64,000 nt of DNA, taken from assembly GCF_964199755.1 (NCBI RefSeq), contig NC_133896.1:66381142-66445141 (forward strand). The letters are read 5' to 3'. The notes beneath the pieces are model-generated. The model ran no database searches. It was not told where the DNA came from and saw only the letters and a list, made by a program, of their open reading frames with translations. Positions 1 through 12,035 of this stretch are shown in pieces. Every line of letters starts with the position of its first letter. Position 1 is the first letter of the stretch. The translations under genes and the position numbers were made by a program. This DNA is from Larus michahellis (Eukaryota; Chordata; Aves; Charadriiformes; Laridae).

Positions 1-502
1 TTGATTGACACTGACCATAGGGTTGAAACATACTGAGAAGAAGCAGTCAGTTTCACATATATGCACATATACATAGAGTGATTGCATACATCTTGTTTTT
101 AATCAGAAACTAGTCTAGAGATAGGACTTCACTTTGCCGGGCTGTTAATCTGCCAGTGTCTATTAGAATTGAAGTCACAAAACAGAAACAGCATATGGAA
201 AACATCAATGATTCTTATAAGTAACATTTCCTTTAAAAAAGGGAAAGCAACGACATATAAAGAATACTAACATTCATAAAGCACTGTAGCAATTTCTTCT
301 AAATTTTAAATTCATCTTTAGCCTTTTATCCTGGTTTATGTCCTGTAGAGATGATTTTTTATGTGTTTTATTGCCTCACAAAATATAGCATGAATAGATA
401 TGTATATACCACATTTTTTGATGTATGCATCTACAGGAGCACTTGCTTTCAAAATTGTCAGTGGTTAATACTGATAAACTAAATTGTTGTTCTGGTTGTT
501 AG

Positions 503-598
503 GTGTTAACAGGAGATTTACGAGAAGATGCAGAGTGCCATGCAGCCAAACTCCTAGAAGTAATTGTTCTTCAATGCAAAGGACGGGGTATTGACCAG
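503..598 (+). CDS. IPO8: IPO8 (importin-8) internal coding exon, sixth from last
   Basis: This exon encodes 32 codons beginning [17 protein letters not shown] and ending KGRGIDQ, a segment conserved in importin-7 and importin-8. It lies in the HEAT-repeat solenoid of the receptor, well after the N-terminal Ran-binding part, which is outside the window. The acceptor is the AG at 501-502 after a T-rich tract and the donor is GTGATA from 599. The exon is in phase 0 at both ends. Importin-8 binds cargoes such as SMADs, Argonaute proteins, SRP19 and eIF4E in the cytoplasm, passes nuclear pores and is unloaded by RanGTP (family knowledge). IPO8 is preferred over its paralogue IPO7 because the following exons match IPO8 diagnostic residues. 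The preceding exon is not visible in bases 1-500, so the gene continues upstream of the window. Confidence 0.93.
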
Positions 599-2094
599 GT
601 GATATATATTGAACAGGTTTTCTCTTTTACTGGCTTCCAACGATACGCATATGATTCCTGAGAGAAGTGGTTGGAATTAGAGAGTTTGAGGGAAATGTAA
701 AAAGTAGAAATGGGGAGAAATACAGAAAGAAGTAAATGGGCACAGGAGAGTTTGTAAGGTTGGGTGTGTGTTGGATTTGTTTGTTTTGGGGTTTTTTTTG
801 AGGTGAGAGATTAGTGGGCATGACCAGAAAATGAATATAGACTGAACGGTAAGGATATAGTATGATGTGCAGAATTGTCTTTTTTTTTGGCTTTCTCCTA
901 ATAAGATTTCCCCTTTGGCGCAAAACGCACATTCTTAAAACTGTTGCAGCTGAGAGGTTAAGTATACGTATCCAACTACTGAAATTGTTTCTCCAAGCAA
1001 TATGAACTTGGTCCTTTTTAATATTTTAAATTATTACTCAGTGCATTTGGAAATGAAGAATTTCTAGCGTGACTGGATTGTGATTGCTGGGAAAAAAATA
1101 ATCACAATTTTCCAAAGTTTCTTATAACACACTTTTCGATAGCAGTCCTTTTCCTATTAAGGGCTAAATTCCGGTCTCTCATGTTTTACATGACACTCCA
1201 GCCTAAATTACTTTTACATATCACGTTTGATGTTGCCACGGTGCAATCCATGGACTTCAGTGATAAATTTTTAGTTAATTTCACTGAAAGCAATATAACT
1301 TCACTAATGTAACGCTGAAGTGAATGAACATAAAAGGGTTCCGCGAAAGACTTTATTTTTAAAAGAAATCTGGAAGGGATTAAAGTGAATTGTATGTGTT
1401 TGCATTAAAGTGAGTATGTGGTGGAAGGATTAACTGAGCTGCACAACTCTGAATTGAAATGGTTGCACACTGAACTGAAACTCATAAACTAAAACATTCA
1501 TAATGCTTCCCAAATTATTATAAAGCATAAACCGGCACATGGAAATATATGTAGTGTTTATTTTGTTGTGTAGGAATTTGTGCGCACTTGCTTTTATTTG
1601 AATAAACTCACTCATTTCAAACTTTTATAAGGAATTTAACATCACTTTAGTTTTATTAAGAAAAACTTCTTTTTCTTGCAGATTTAGGTAATTTCTTTTT
1701 TAATGCCTGTTAGTTTTGAAAATGTTGGATAACTTTATTCAAAGATGAGAATGTCTTTGAGTTCTTTTCTAAACCTTTTATACACGCTAGAACAAATTCC
1801 ACCAAATGGCCCTAAATATTCTCCTCCATACTGAGAATAACACTGGCAATTTTCAGTTCAGAGAATAGCTGTTTTGGGGAAGATTTATAAGAATGTAATC
1901 AGAGGCTTAAAAGGCTTTTATACTAGGAAGTGAATAGAATGCATTCCTAGGTTATACCTGGACTTCAGTTAACTCTGGAGATCAATTCTGATAAAAGTAT
2001 TTTAAACTTCTGTGTAACCTGTCAACATGTATAATGCCTGGGTTTTTTTGTTTAGTGGTTGTTTTTTTTTTTGTCTTCTCCTTTGTATGCCCAG
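599..2094 (+). other. IPO8: IPO8 intron (about 1.5 kb)
   Basis: A standard GT-AG intron with donor GTGATA. The acceptor CCAG at 2091-2094 is preceded by a long T-rich tract from about 2041. The interior is AT-rich. I see no repeat family, RNA gene or coding exon in it; its short open frames have no recognisable content. Confidence 0.85.
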
Positions 2095-2315
2095 TGTATT
2101 CCACTCTTTGTGGAGGCTGTTCTGGAGCGGTTAACTAGAGGAGTTAAAACAAGTGAGCTTCGTACCATGTGTCTTCAGGTTGCCATAGCTGCACTCTACT
2201 ACAATCCTGACCTACTTCTGCACACCTTAGAGAACATGAGATTTCCACACAATCCTGCACCTGTCACTGCACAGTTTATAAACCAGTGGATGAATGACAC
2301 GGACTGTTTTCTTGG
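2095..2315 (+). CDS. IPO8: IPO8 coding exon, fifth from last
   Basis: The exon starts [20 protein letters not shown] and runs through [20 protein letters not shown] to [10 protein letters not shown]. It matches the importin-8 HEAT repeats closely; [13 protein letters not shown] and [12 protein letters not shown] are IPO8-like, where IPO7 has a somewhat different version. The exon is 221 nt, starting in phase 0 and ending with two bases (GG) of a glycine codon. The only donor that keeps the frame is GCAAGT at 2316-2321, a GC-AG intron. The nearby GT at 2320-2321 would extend the exon by four bases and give a TGA three codons into the next exon. The homologous junction in vertebrate IPO8 reads LGHHDRK; here the spliced product reads LGRHDRK. 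Confidence 0.92.
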
Positions 2316-5300
2316 GCAAGTATTGTGGTTTTTATTTTTTAAAAGTCCATGGTTTTGACTTCTGTTTGTATCTCTAGTCATGTTGATGTAAGAGTTCTCA
2401 TTCCTTGGTTAGTCTAAATAACAGTAATCCACACCAGGTCTAATTGCTATGATGCCAGTAAAGCTGACCTGTGTCTGTGTAGCTTTTCTGTGTCCGTTGA
2501 GCTACTTGCTGAATTTTCTGTGTTGTGAGGATACAAGGGTAAAATACATAAAATTTTTCAGAATTCTTTTAAGTTCCTTAATTACAAACTATGTGCTTCT
2601 CCAAGAGATGGTCCAACATGCCTTGAGGCTAATGTTCAGAGCTGACCAGCAGCATTTCAGTGAGATGTTAACTTTTTTTTCTGAAACACAGTGTATACAT
2701 ATTTTTCTGTCCTATATTTTATAAAGTATTTTTAATTTATCCATTTAATGTGAAAAAACATTTTTCTGTCCAATGAATCCACATTCTGATTTTAATTCCT
2801 GTAAGTTGTTCAGGATAAACTTTGCATATTTATCATTATGCAACTGATGTACTGACTGTTTAGCATATTTCTAAACTTCCTTAAACTTTATTCTGACCTC
2901 CCTTGAACATGTGTCTGCACTGCAGTAGCGTGCACTTGGGCAGGAGCTGAACATTTGTAAAATAAATGAAGGTGGACAAAGCCTGTCATCACATAGCTAA
3001 GCAGGCAGTTGATGCTGGGCAGATGTGAAGTCCAGTGCCTAACAGTTAGTGCTTGCCCCTCAGCTGAGATGTGGTGTCTGACTGTGGGATTCAAATCCAC
3101 TTAAGAGCAAAGCAGACGGTCAGATGTAGTTAACAGCTACCTCTCACCTTCCTGCTATGAGTTAGATTTTGTCACTGGAGGCTGACATCTGACTGTAGGT
3201 GTACAGATAGGCTTAGAACATCTCTGTGCATAGCCTATGCCAACAGACAAAGTGTTAGCGTCTTAAGAGTCATGCTGTGAATGAACAGGGGGCCAAGACA
3301 GGCAGCTTCTGACCCATAGATTGCATACCTTATTTTAGGTTGTTATTCTTTTCCTACATGTTTTTTATTGGTCCAGTCTTGTCTTTCCAGTTCAAAACAA
3401 GTCTCTAAGGGCCTTCATTTAAGATGGTTTCTCCACTCCCTAGTCATCCAAATAGCTTTTTTCCATACCAGTTCTTATTTGTGTTAATCTGTCTTGAACA
3501 GAATTATATGCCATCTTGGTACAGCTACGTTACTGCCTCAGTGTTCATCTTGAATTTAGAACTGTGTGGTGCATCGTAGCACTGCATTACCTTTTTCTTA
3601 TCTGTAATAAAATACTGACTCCCAGTCAGTCAATGACCAACTGGCATATGCAGGTTTTGCTCTCAGCGTACTTTGCAGTATTTTTAAAACACGTACCAAA
3701 TGCACACAGTAAAGATTGTTTTCCTCCCTCCTCTGTCCTAAGCACAATTCAGTGGGATGAGGATGAAAGTGCAGCAGTTTGTAGAATTGCAGCATAGACT
3801 ACTCTATTTCATGTCTGCAAGTTAATTCTGTCTGGTTTACTAGAATGAAAAGCACTTGGAGATACAAGAGAAATTGCCTGCTTTGGTGCATACAAGCTTT
3901 GTGCAGATTCCCTGTGTGTGTTTGTGTTTGAAGGTATTACCCTAGCAGTCTCTCCTTGAAGAAAAAAAAATTTGAAAGCACTAAATTAAACATATAGAAA
4001 GTGTGGGGAAAAAAAATCTCTTATTCTTTATAACAAAAATGGACAGTTCATATTAGCACAAGCATTCTGACTTCTTCTACCTGCTGTGGATGAAATATCT
4101 ATAGTACGTTCTGTATCTTAACATAAATACATATCTTATCAATTAGAGAGGTTACTTGAGTCAGTGACAAAAAAGGCGTAATGGACCCTAATTTCCCCCT
4201 TTTCTTTTGGAGTGCCAGTGAATGAAAAAGGGCACCTTTAAGCCTACCTCTCCCACACCTTGTGGGAATATTGTTGTTCATTACTAAATTATTTTTATAT
4301 CTACCAACTTTAGAAAAAAGCAAGAAGTTTTAGGATTTCCATGTACTGATTTTCTTTATGACTGAAGCAAAGATCTTGAGATTCAGTGCTTTGTGCTGTC
4401 ATTTTTTCTTCTGCATATCAAATGATGAATGCATACAGAGACAGTGTGAAAGAAGATATTCCCTATAGGTGGTAAGCTTGCCATTCCTTTTTTAAAAGAA
4501 ATAAAAAATGAAAGAGATTTATAGCTTTAAACAGTTCATCCTGGAGCATTCAGTGAGAAACTATTTAGGTCCGGAGGGGAGAAGTGCTGCAGATCTGACT
4601 AGGCTCCAACCTCAAGTACTCCTGTGAGGTACAGCTTAACTTTCAGTTCTTTTGTGCTGCTTTTCAAAAAGCATCAGCTACTGCAACTACTGTTCAACTA
4701 AATTCTTCTTCAGAGCTGAGACAAAAGTTGACAAAGCCTATGAAAATGAAACACGGAGATCATGATGCTGGATTGTGCTCAGACTCTGCACTTGAACGGC
4801 AACAGGAGGTTAAAATGTATCTCTTTGATCTGCTGCTACCAGCAGTGAAATAGATATCTGTAATACAGCTTAAATCCAAACCCCACTTTTCCTTCAGTGC
4901 TGTCTCCTCAGTATGAGGCTTCCAGGTGTAGGGGTTTTGCTGTAGTACTGCTTGTCAGGCACCGTGATGTGATGCGGGGGAGTTCCTTTCCCTCAGGATA
5001 GTATTGCTTCTAGAAGACCATTTGTTTTAGTAAGGGTAGTAAAGGGTCATCATCTGAAAAGCAGCCAGATATTCCGAGGCCTAACTGAACAGGAAAAGAC
5101 AGAAATGCAAACAAAATCTGGCTTTCTTGAAACCCTTTCTTGGGTCCACCTCTGCAGACTTCATCAGTGAAGGCAGGCGCAGGCACTCTAATTTGAACAG
5201 TCCTTTTTCTCACCAGCCATCGTTCACTGCTGCACTGGTTTACAGTTAGATTGCTTTCCATCAAGAGGCAGTTTTAGGCTTAAATTCAAATCAGTTGGAA

Positions 5301-8300
5301 GACTCACAGATCCTAGAGAAACTGGAGAAGATCGAAGTAGATCCACCTCCAGGTGTGAAGGACCAGGTGAATCTTACTGCCATTTCATTGTCAGCCATGC
5401 AGGAAATCTGTGACTTACTGGTAACAGTGACTCTTCAAGATGCTTTCTCCACGTAAATCTCACGCCCCTCTGTCCTTCTTCTGTTCCTGTGAAGTCCTAG
5501 TATCCACAGAACGTGCTCTTCCAGGAGTGTGTGGGGTTGTGTGCGTCTGCATGCTCTCAGGCTGGAGTCAACCATGTATGCCAAAAGAATGCAGTATTTC
5601 TTGAGCAGCACTTGTGAACAGATGAGATGGAATGCGTGGGAATAATACATCTTCAGGGGGAAAAGCAGTTATGGTAAGATAAGTAACTGCTCTTCCGTGT
5701 CATTAAAAACATGGAAGCTATTTAAAACTGATTAGAAATTTGGAATGTTAAAAATTACCCAGGCAAGGAGAGCTCAGAACTCAGTGTAAGACTGTGCATA
5801 AATCCAGTATGTCATTGTGGATATTACATATTTGTGCATGTGTGCCCATAATGCCCATGTACCACATTATATGGTATTTATTTATTTCTAAATGTTTTCT
5901 ACAATAACTTCAAATTGACTAAGAGCAAGAGACTGAAAAACCGTTTGTAGAAACATTTGTTCCTTATTGCTTTCCACCTTTTCCCTGACAGCCTGAAATT
6001 TGAGTGAGACTTCTGCATGACTTACGCATACTCTTATACTAAAATTTCTTCTGTGGAAACTAGGGTGAAAGGAAAATCTAACTTGCTTCAAAAAAAAACC
6101 CTGAGTGATTTATTTTTTTTTTTAGAAGCTAGGGGGATTTATTTGGTAGGAGTTTAAATAGTTAGAAATTCTAGTTTTGTCAGAATTGTATATAAAATCC
6201 CAATCTTATATAGGAAAATGGAGTCAGTTCCAACTTTGCAACTAGAAGGAAATGGCTAATCATTTGCAGTTTGTCCAGGAACTGGACTGATGTAATAGAA
6301 AGCAACCTGATCCTCACATAAAGGAGCACAGCAACGCAGTAAAGAAAAGGCTTTGTGATTTCCCTTTGAAATCTTTTCAGCTCAGTTTAAAATACAGAAG
6401 ATTCTTAGATCCTTTTGTCCTGTATTGGAAGGAAGTTTATTAGCAAGAAAAGGTCCTGCAGATTATGAAGACCACACACAGCTTGTTAAAAATAGACTTG
6501 CCTGGGAGTTATGCACTGCACTGCCATGTGTTGCATGTTTAGCACTCCAGGCTTGATACACCATTGAGAGAGCAAGCAGAGTCCGTGATTGTTAGGGAGG
6601 ACCATTCTGTGCCGCTGAGCAAATAAGCATGGATCTCCAAGGACAAAGCACAAAGGAGAGTTTTATCCAGGCTCCCTCACGCAGACGGAAGGGTGCTGAA
6701 ATAATGATCCTTTTGAATGCAAAGGAATAGTCCTCAAACCATTATTTGCCATTACAAAAATATGCAGATGACATAGAACTATGTTTTTCTTGTTCAGTCC
6801 TGTGGGTACTTGATACATCTGGGGCGTAATAGAATGCTGAACTTCAGGCAAGGCGGATGCTTGTCCTGCTGTTTGTCTGCTGGCAGGTGGAAGAAACAAG
6901 TCTCCTTCTGGCTGAGGTTCATTAAAGATAGCTTGATGCCTGGATTTCTGCTGTCCTGCTGGGTCTTCTAATAACATGCATATTCTGAAGACGTGTTCAT
7001 TCTTACAACGTCTCTGCTTAGAAGCTTGAAAATGGAGCATGACAAATATGCTGTATTTTTGGCCATTTGGGCTGCTTCCTAATGATGACTCCCTTTAAAC
7101 AGCAATGCTTGATTCTTGCACTTTTGCTTGCTGTCCAGAAAGGTAGTTTAGTATGAAGCGAAGCCACTAATTACTAGAGATTTTTTTACTTTTCACTGTG
7201 TTGTGTTCTGCAATTGGCATTGTGTAACGGTAGCTTTTTCAAATGTATTATAAAAGGTAATGCCAAGTGTCTTTAACTACTCTGGTGGATGTACACTGAA
7301 ATTGCTTCGTTATACATTTGGGACTTGAAGAAATTTCATGCCTTTCCAGTGTCAAGATGTGGGAGAGAAGTCTTGTGCATAGATTACAGAGCTTTGGTCA
7401 AATTTGGATTAAGATGCTGGCAGGGAGAGGAGGTAGAGAAAGTTCTTTCCTTTCATACTTACAGTAAGGACAACTCTCCCAGAAAAGCTATGCTTCATTC
7501 ATAGGTAGCATCATCTTTAGCTTGGATTTTGGTCTTCACAGTGTTGGCATGAGAGCAAATGGTGATGAGCTTGTTTTCAACATAGATAAACTGGCAGGAG
7601 TAAGGGGTTTAATTTTTTTTTTTTATTGTGAAAGCAGACCCTGTTCCCCTCGCTCAGTTTCTTTGATTGGTTTATATGTCCTCTTTTGTGCCCCATTCCT
7701 TCTGAAAATAAAGTATTGCAGTGAGCAATGATGGAAGGACACTCTTTGCCTACTTGCATTTTGGTGCATTTTTCAACACGTGTAATGGAGCCGCCAAACC
7801 CAACGTGACAGAGTGTGTTATTTGATATGCTAGGTGACTTTGTTTTTCTTGGAAGGTCTTCTGTGATCATAATGTTACACGTGGTCATATATAATTTATT
7901 GTTGTCAACTACTCTGAGAATGGAATCACTTCACTAAGCCCTAACAAGACGAACAACGTGGGAGGTGTAATGAAATCCCTCCAGATCCCCAGTCTTGTTT
8001 AAGCACATGTAAAGGTCAGAAAGCTCTAATATGTGGTCACTTGTATTACTTAAAGAATATCATAGTTCAGTAGCATGTTGTATGGCATGTTTGGTAATGA
8101 AATTGTAAGCACTTTTAAAATTGTATTTCTGCAGCAATTTTTGAAGTGGTGGATTGAGCTGCTGGCTGTTCCCCTGTAAGCTTTATTACAGTCTGTGGTA
8201 CACATCTCATTGGTTTCTTCTGTCTCCTTTTTTATCCTCTTCATTTCAAAGTAAAACTGATTCAGTAATGGAAGTATCTACTGAGAGTCTGGAGGATGGC

Positions 8301-9342
8301 CATTTTCTTCCGACTCTGGGGGTTTGCTTGGTTTCTGTAGGTCTTACTGAAACTTTTTGCTGGAACTGCTTGTCCTGCAGAAGGCTTGCACAGAAGCTGT
8401 CAGCATCAGGTTGAATAGTTCAAACAAAACAAGCTCCTCTCAAGCCCTTAATAGAAAAATACCGTAATGTTAGAGAAGAGTTGAAAACTACTGGTGTTTC
8501 CAGTAAAGGAGAACCAAAGAGTAACTGCAGAGGCAGTTAGAGAATTTTTCCCTGTCTCGTTTGCAAATAACTTCTGTTTCTGGAAGTGAAAATCAATTCT
8601 TATTTTTAAGAGCATAGGCTCCTAGCTAGTTTCCTGGCCATGGTCACATAAAAATCTTTCTGCTACTAATTTCATTATTTTCTTTCCTTTGAATTATGTA
8701 TAGTTTGTTTGTTTTACTGGAGATCTACTCATTTGCAAGTTCCCTGTTTGAGTGTACTGCCAGTTATTCTTGATACAGCGAAATTATTTCCCTGCTTTCA
8801 CTGGAGTTAGCACTGTGTCTCAAGTTAGTGTTGGAAATTGGGTGTATAATAAACATGTTTAAATACAGCTTGCCTTGTGGCACTCCATAAATGCACCCTG
8901 CAATTCACTGCATTCCTGCTTATCATTACTCTTCACTAATAGTCTTTTTGCTAATTTCAATTCCTGCAACAGTACTGCTGTCAAAGCCAAGGCAAATTAA
9001 TTTTCCATCCTATTTAATGATGATAATCTGTATCAAATGCTTTATTGAAGACAAGATATTCTACATAATTATTAAACAGTATTTATTTAGCATTACAAAC
9101 TTTGCATTTGGTAATCAGAAACAGTTGTTCCAGGAATTTGACCTGTGCTTGAAAGGTATTTAATTGTTATTGGACAAGCCCTTTCCAGTGGGGGACTTGC
9201 ATTCAAAGCAAAGTAAATAATATGTTTAGGAGCTTTGAACATAGTCTCTGTGACATTGTCTTCTGCCACGTCAAGTGCCAGGACACTACATATCCTTGCA
9301 GTGAAAATCTGTTTTTTGTCTAACAAGTGTATGTTGTTTCAG
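2316..9342 (+). other. IPO8: IPO8 intron with non-canonical GC donor (about 7 kb)
   Basis: The intron begins GCAAGT and ends TTTCAG, a GC-AG U2-type intron as judged from reading frame. It is AT-rich with many short T and A runs. Scanning both strands I recognise no gene, RNA gene or clear CR1 copy inside it. Its open frames of 60-125 codons look like chance. Confidence 0.8.
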
Positions 9343-9548
9343 ACGCCATGACAGAAAGATGTGTATAATAGGACTGAGCATCCTAATGGAATTGCAGAAT
9401 CGACCGCCTACAGTGGATGCTGTGGCTGCCCAGATTGTCCCTTCAATCCTCCTCCTCTTCCTGGGCTTAAAACAAGTTCGCACCTCACGAGAACTCACAG
9501 AACCTGAGGATCATGCTAAACGTGAAAAACACGTTGCAGAAGATAATG
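9343..9548 (+). CDS. IPO8: IPO8 coding exon, fourth from last
   Basis: The first base completes a glycine codon begun in the previous exon. The exon then reads [20 protein letters not shown], continues with [20 protein letters not shown] and ends in a polar stretch, [21 protein letters not shown] is the importin-8 version; importin-7 has MCVLGLCAL here, so this exon is strong evidence for IPO8. The acceptor is CAG at 9340-9342 and the donor is GTAAAG from 9549. The exon is 206 nt and leaves one base (G) of the next codon. The charged tail leads into the acidic region encoded by the next exon. Confidence 0.94.
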
Positions 9549-11019
9549 GTAAAGTGTCTCCCCTTTTCACATTGTGGTTTTTGTCTGGGTTTAATTTAAA
9601 GGAGGTAAGAAATTGCGGTTCATTCTTAAAACTCATCAATCTGCTGGAAATAACTCAGTTTACTGGGTGCTTGAAAGATCATCTTAGGAATTGATATTTC
9701 TTCCCAAAATATAATCAAAACATTTCAATGCATAACAGCTAACGCTTCATGAAAGGGTAGTATTGGTTTAAGAGTAACAATAAAACTTGCAAGTCTAATC
9801 TTGTGGGTTGGAATGTGCTTTGTCTTCTCACATAGGCAGCAGGAGGTTGCCAGGACTGCACTGGTTGTATTCTTGATTCCTGGAAAGAAGCTGTTCCTAG
9901 TACTCAACTGTTTGAAAGACTTGTTTTCTTGAACTTTGAAGGAAATCCTAGCAAGTCGTCTTTGCCCAAATGGAAAGTGATTTGCAAAGTGGAGTTTGAG
10001 ACAGCTGAGGTTCCTGGAGTAGACAGACCTCTTACTGCTGTGTCTGCCAGAAGAGAAAAAACATCAAAGAATACCTTGTGGAGGGAATTGTGGGGAGTGA
10101 ATTTTACACAGCAGTGCAGGCAGTTAAGTGTGGCTGTATTTGACTTGGAACAGGAGATAGATAGTTTGAGGTCTGAAAATTAGATTGGATGTAAACAGAT
10201 TATGTAATCCACTCAAATTTCACACGTGATTTTCTGTAATGGAATTACAGAATTCTTCTCAATGCATAGGATTACAGTATGGAAACAGCACGGTAGTTTT
10301 TAAATCTCTTTCATTTGATTCAGTCCCTGCTTGTTGCAGATATAGTCATGTTTATTCTTTCTAAAATGTTAACACAGAAAGAGCTGAAGGTTTGAAATTG
10401 GAGGGGGATTTTTTTTATCTTGATTGTAAGTTGGAAATACTTTTCCTTCAGTAAAAAATAGCAGTGTTTATAATTGCATGTTGGAGTTACATTTAATTCA
10501 AGATGTAATAGTTGTTTCATAAGTGGAATAGAAAGTAAAGCTAAGTGAATGGTGCTATTTTAAGTTTACTCAAATAAAGGAGCGCTATGAAGAACGGCAG
10601 GCAGACATGTGGTCTGCATCTGCTTTTCTCTTTGTTTTGTGTCAATTTGGGAAGTCTATGCAAGTCTCTATTTGTTCATAATCTAAAAAGCACAGTGATG
10701 GAGCACTTTGTCAAAGACACATTTCCTAAACATTTTTGGATCTTATAATTGCACAACGACTGCATAAATGAGGGAAGAAAAAAGGCAGCAGTTTCACGTT
10801 CCCCAGGTGTGCTTAGAAACAAAAGTTTATCTGATCTTGAATGTAGGAAACATTTTAGCAGCCTCATTTTTCCAATTCTAAGATTTTGGTGGAAGGGTGT
10901 TAACAGAGAGTCCCCTTTCCAGCCAGAACGTAGATTTATTAATTGTTCTTCATTCATAAGTCATTGTTTTCTTATACTTTTTAAACCTTGTTTTACAAAA
11001 CACATCAATGCTTTTCCAG
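9549..11019 (+). other. IPO8: IPO8 intron (about 1.5 kb)
   Basis: A GT-AG intron with donor GTAAAG and acceptor TTTTCCAG. It contains a chance open frame of about 115 codons between 9836 and 10183, preceded by a fair acceptor-like sequence (TTCTCACATAG). Joining exon 9343-9548 to that site would hit a stop after about 14 codons. Nothing else is recognisable. Confidence 0.82.
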
Positions 11020-11253
11020 AAGAGATACCGAGTGATGAGGAGGAGACAAATGAATTGAGCCTGGCAGTCCAAGAGAAACATAATGGAGGAGGAGGTGATG
11101 GTGGTGGTGGTGGTGAGGAAGAGGAGGAGGATGATGATGATGATGACTGGGATGAAGAAGCACTGGAAGAGACTGCCCTTGAAGGGTTCAGCACACCTAT
11201 TGACCTTGAAAATGGTGTTGATGAATACCAGTTTTTTACACAAGCACTTTTAG
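11020..11253 (+). CDS. IPO8: IPO8 coding exon with acidic and glycine-rich tract, third from last
   Basis: The exon encodes the acidic segment typical of the importin-7/8 C-terminal part. It reads [12 protein letters not shown], then a run of four glycines, one aspartate and five glycines, five glutamates and six aspartates, then [20 protein letters not shown] and [11 protein letters not shown]. The block [11 protein letters not shown] followed by [10 protein letters not shown] is diagnostic for IPO8. The acceptor is CCAG at 11016-11019 and the donor GTATGT is at 11254. It begins by completing a codon with two bases and ends with one base. The glycine run comes from GGA/GGT triplets (11085-11114) and the acidic run from GAG/GAT triplets. 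Human IPO8, as I recall it, lacks most of the glycines, so triplet expansion is likely. The tract is probably disordered. Confidence 0.94.
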
Positions 11254-11918
11254 GTATGTATTTGCTTCTTGGCAGAATGATATGATGAAATTGTTTGGAG
11301 ATGTTTATGGTCCTCACCGGGAAAAGCCCTTTTTTTTGTTACAAGTAATAATTTAGATTATTGAAACTGAAGATGTGATCTTTCTGTCTAAAGTTAATCC
11401 TAAGATTTTTTGGCTTACAAGTACTAAACGGTAGCAAATACAGCCAGAGATTAATTTTCTTCATGTTCTCTTTCAGAACTTCTAAATCACAACCTAAATT
11501 AGTGGGACTCAGTCACTAGAGGGACTCCTATATATAGAAATATTTGTCCCTTCCTAGATGTTAAAATCATGATGGAGAAATTATTTTCTCCCTTTCCCAT
11601 TTGACTAATCCTGTTGCTTTTAGTTTTGATATGCGTTTTAAATGAGAAGATTCACTTGATCATTGTCCGTGAATAATGGCCACATGGTCAACTTTCTGTT
11701 TCAGAAAGCAGAGGATGTAATTAAGTTCCCCGAGATGAATTGCCTCTATTACAGTGGGGGTTCTGTGCTAAGAAGACTAACAGGAATACTGAACCTGTTT
11801 TGCAGTGCAAATTCTGTTTTAAAACCAACCAGGGATTCCATGTGTTTCATTTTGTTCTACTGAAATTAAGTTGCAAGGTAACCTGATAACCACTTTTCAT
11901 CCATTCCTGTTCTGACAG
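11254..11918 (+). other. IPO8: IPO8 intron (about 0.66 kb)
   Basis: A GT-AG intron with donor GTATGT and acceptor CTGACAG. No repeat or RNA gene is recognisable. Phase 1 at both junctions is consistent. Confidence 0.85.
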
Positions 11919-12035
11919 CGGTGCAGAGCCGAGATGCAGCCTGGTACCATTCGCTGACAGCACTGTTGAGCGAGGATCAGAAGAAACAGCTGCAGGAAAT
12001 TCATACATTAGCAGAACACCGGCGCAATGCTGCAG
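11919..12035 (+). CDS. IPO8: IPO8 coding exon, penultimate
   Basis: With the base carried over from the previous exon it reads [20 protein letters not shown] and continues [27 protein letters not shown] and LAEHRR are conserved in importin-8, where human has [11 protein letters not shown] and LAEHRRTVA. The exon is 117 nt, with a clean acceptor (ACAG at 11915-11918) and a consensus donor GCAG|GTGAGT. It ends with a single G that must be completed by the last exon. This is the helical C-terminal part of the protein, just before its short tail. Confidence 0.93.

Noticed and set aside
2316..2325. GT at 2320-2321 as a normal donor for the IPO8 exon
   Set aside because: It shifts the frame and yields ACG-CCA-TGA in the next exon; the GC donor gives the conserved protein.
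9836..10183. Open stretch of about 115 codons in an IPO8 intron, preceded by an acceptor-like TTCTCACATAG
   Set aside because: No family match, and splicing from the upstream IPO8 exon into this site uses another frame and stops after about 14 codons. Frames of this length occur by chance elsewhere in the window.
10749..11285. 178-codon + strand open frame covering the acidic IPO8 exon
   Set aside because: Its 5' half is intron sequence that happens to be open. The conserved protein similarity starts exactly at the splice acceptor (11020).
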